A DNA stretch of 24,975 nucleotides from Blastocladiella britannica (taxonomy: Eukaryota; Blastocladiomycota; Blastocladiomycetes; Blastocladiales; Blastocladiaceae): positions 1-24,975 of the forward strand of contig MU624769.1 in NCBI GenBank assembly GCA_025349905.2, written 5' to 3'. Of the stretch, positions 24,234-24,975 are shown in pieces (the stretch's first letter is position 1; the number at the start of each line of letters is the position of its first letter). The position numbers and the translations under genes are program-made. The notes beneath the pieces were generated by a model. That model saw nothing but the letters and a program-made list of their open reading frames with translations. It searched no databases and was not told where the DNA came from.

Positions 24234-24524
24234 ATGGTCGGGGATCTCGCTTCGTGGCGCCGCGATCAGGAGGCGGCTGAGCTGGCCACTGCCGTCAACA
24301 CCGCGACCGGCGCATTGAACAGTTTTTTCTCGAGAAACGGCGAAGACATCACCCGCCGGATCCTGGAGCTCGGTTTAGCACTTTTAGTGGCGATCGGCAG
24401 CATCATCATGGCGCTGAAGCGCATCGTATGGCGGCCCATGCATTTTCTGGATCCACTTATCAAATTATTTACGGATCCCCCTTGCTCACGTTACACCGCC
24501 CTGATCTTCTACAGCCGCCGCTAA
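24234..24524 (+). CDS. Hypothetical small protein with one membrane segment
   Basis: Unrecognised. From ATG 24234 the frame encodes 96 residues. An amphipathic stretch (RRDQEAAELATAVNTATGAL) leads to a likely transmembrane segment at about residues 46-62 (LELGLALLVAIGSIIMA), followed by basic residues. Good coding-like sequence continues upstream to a stop at 24165-24167, and another frame opens with ATG at 24124. A frameshift or a missed intron could therefore join a longer N-terminus. A possible intron GTATGG...CTACAG (24426-24512) would replace the C-terminus. It lies just upstream of the BTB gene on the other strand. It could be a real short gene, a fragment, or chance. Confidence 0.35.
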   Translation: MVGDLASWRRDQEAAELATAVNTATGALNSFFSRNGEDITRRILELGLALLVAIGSIIMALKRIVWRPMHFLDPLIKLFTDPPCSRYTALIFYSRR

Positions 24525-24858
24525 GCCATCAAGTGGTGACAAGAAGTAATATTAAGTGCAACATTACATTGAATGAAACTTGCACTTTCCCAATTTCCAA
24601 CTGCTGATTTTTTTTAAAATGCTGGGGACCGTGCCGTGGACGCGATTTGTTGCATATTCTGACCTGCGAGACAAGCGGGGTCATAGCAGTCACTTCAAAA
24701 AGGGGGAAATGCGATCCAGAGTAGCAGCGATCAAAGTGCCATGACATGAGCTTGGAGTTGCAGTATTTGCATTAAGCGCGTCAGTCCAACGCAGGGACTG
24801 TAATCTCATCCGCAACCGGCCGTTCTCCAATGCTCAACTTATGCCAATAGAATATAGA
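24525..24858. other. Intergenic region without recognised features
   Basis: About 334 bp with lower GC than the coding parts and no plausible exon. The right part should hold the promoter of the secreted-protein gene that starts at 24859. I see no repeat or RNA gene. Confidence 0.5.
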
Positions 24859-24975
24859 ATGTCCTCGCCCTCACCCATGCTCGTCGCGCTCATGACTGCG
24901 GCCCTCGCCTGCTTGGCGGCCGCCAGTCCCGTGTCTATATTGCCAAGCAACAGCAACAATGGCACGACGATAAAG
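24859..24975 (+). CDS. N-terminus of a secreted or membrane protein (partial)
   Basis: ATG at 24859 opens a frame that runs off the right edge (39 codons). It begins with a short polar stretch and a hydrophobic core (LVALMTAALACLAA), then AAS before a Pro/Ser/Asn-rich sequence with an N-x-T sequon. This is a good signal-peptide pattern with cleavage likely near the AAS. The mature protein is not visible, so no function can be given. The GC-rich codon use fits the other genes. Confidence 0.6.
   Translation, partial: MSSPSPMLVALMTAALACLAAASPVSILPSNSNNGTTIK

Overview
The window is nuclear DNA from a compact, GC-rich fungal genome. It carries eleven intron-containing protein genes that I can read in full or nearly in full, one weak small ORF, and gene fragments at both edges. 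The predicted introns are mostly 41-90 bp and all GT-AG, and intergenic gaps are often only 90-220 bp. A nuclear ATP synthase alpha gene with a mitochondrial presequence, a fungal-type vacuolar M28 membrane protease and a Sec9/SNAP-25 SNARE point to a fungus. A clear enkurin gene, which encodes a protein of motile cilia, points to a zoospore-forming early lineage (Blastocladiomycota or chytrid-like). The exact species cannot be settled from the sequence alone. There is one assembly gap (Ns at 10097-10201).

Layout, left to right. 1-100: edge fragment, strand unresolved. 188-1442 (+): RPB3, third-largest core subunit of RNA polymerase II, with an unusual Gly/Ala/Tyr-rich tail. 1562-3727 (-): ATP1, mitochondrial F1-ATPase alpha, convergent with RPB3. 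3922-5110 (+): enkurin, divergent from ATP1 across a 194-bp shared promoter region. 5208-6022 (-): a divergent Rho/Rac-like small GTPase with a polybasic CaaX tail. 6242-7157 (+): a REEP/Yop1/HVA22-type ER membrane-shaping protein. 7298-9339 (-): a low-complexity protein with a C-terminal helix-turn-helix. 9340-10830: about 1.5 kb without a gene, holding the gap. 10831-12130 (+): a Sec9/SNAP-25-like Qbc-SNARE. 12305-15277 (+): a multi-spanning M28 metalloprotease of the vacuolar Pff1/ERMP1 type. 15374-18974 (-): a KDM4-type JmjN-JmjC-ePHD histone demethylase. 19337-20040 (+): calcineurin B. 20167-22917 (+): a Sec2/Rabin8-type Rab guanine nucleotide exchange factor. 23054-24041 (-): a BTB/POZ protein. 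24234-24524 (+): a doubtful small membrane ORF. 24859-24975 (+): the start of a secreted or membrane protein with a signal peptide.

This is an ordinary eukaryotic gene neighbourhood and not an operon or a mobile island. Several genes share themes: membrane traffic (SNARE, Sec2/Rabin, REEP, Rho-like GTPase), flagellar biology (enkurin, and perhaps Rabin, whose animal relatives act in ciliogenesis) and signalling (calcineurin B). Their proximity is probably chance. I found no new multi-gene system. The most notable signals are lineage-specific protein features (RPB3 tail, calcineurin B without a myristoylation glycine, altered P-loop in the GTPase), the domain architectures of the demethylase and the Rab GEF, a consistent pyrimidine at intron position +4, and the repeat-like gap region. 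All exon boundaries were chosen by hand from splice signals, reading phase and family similarity.
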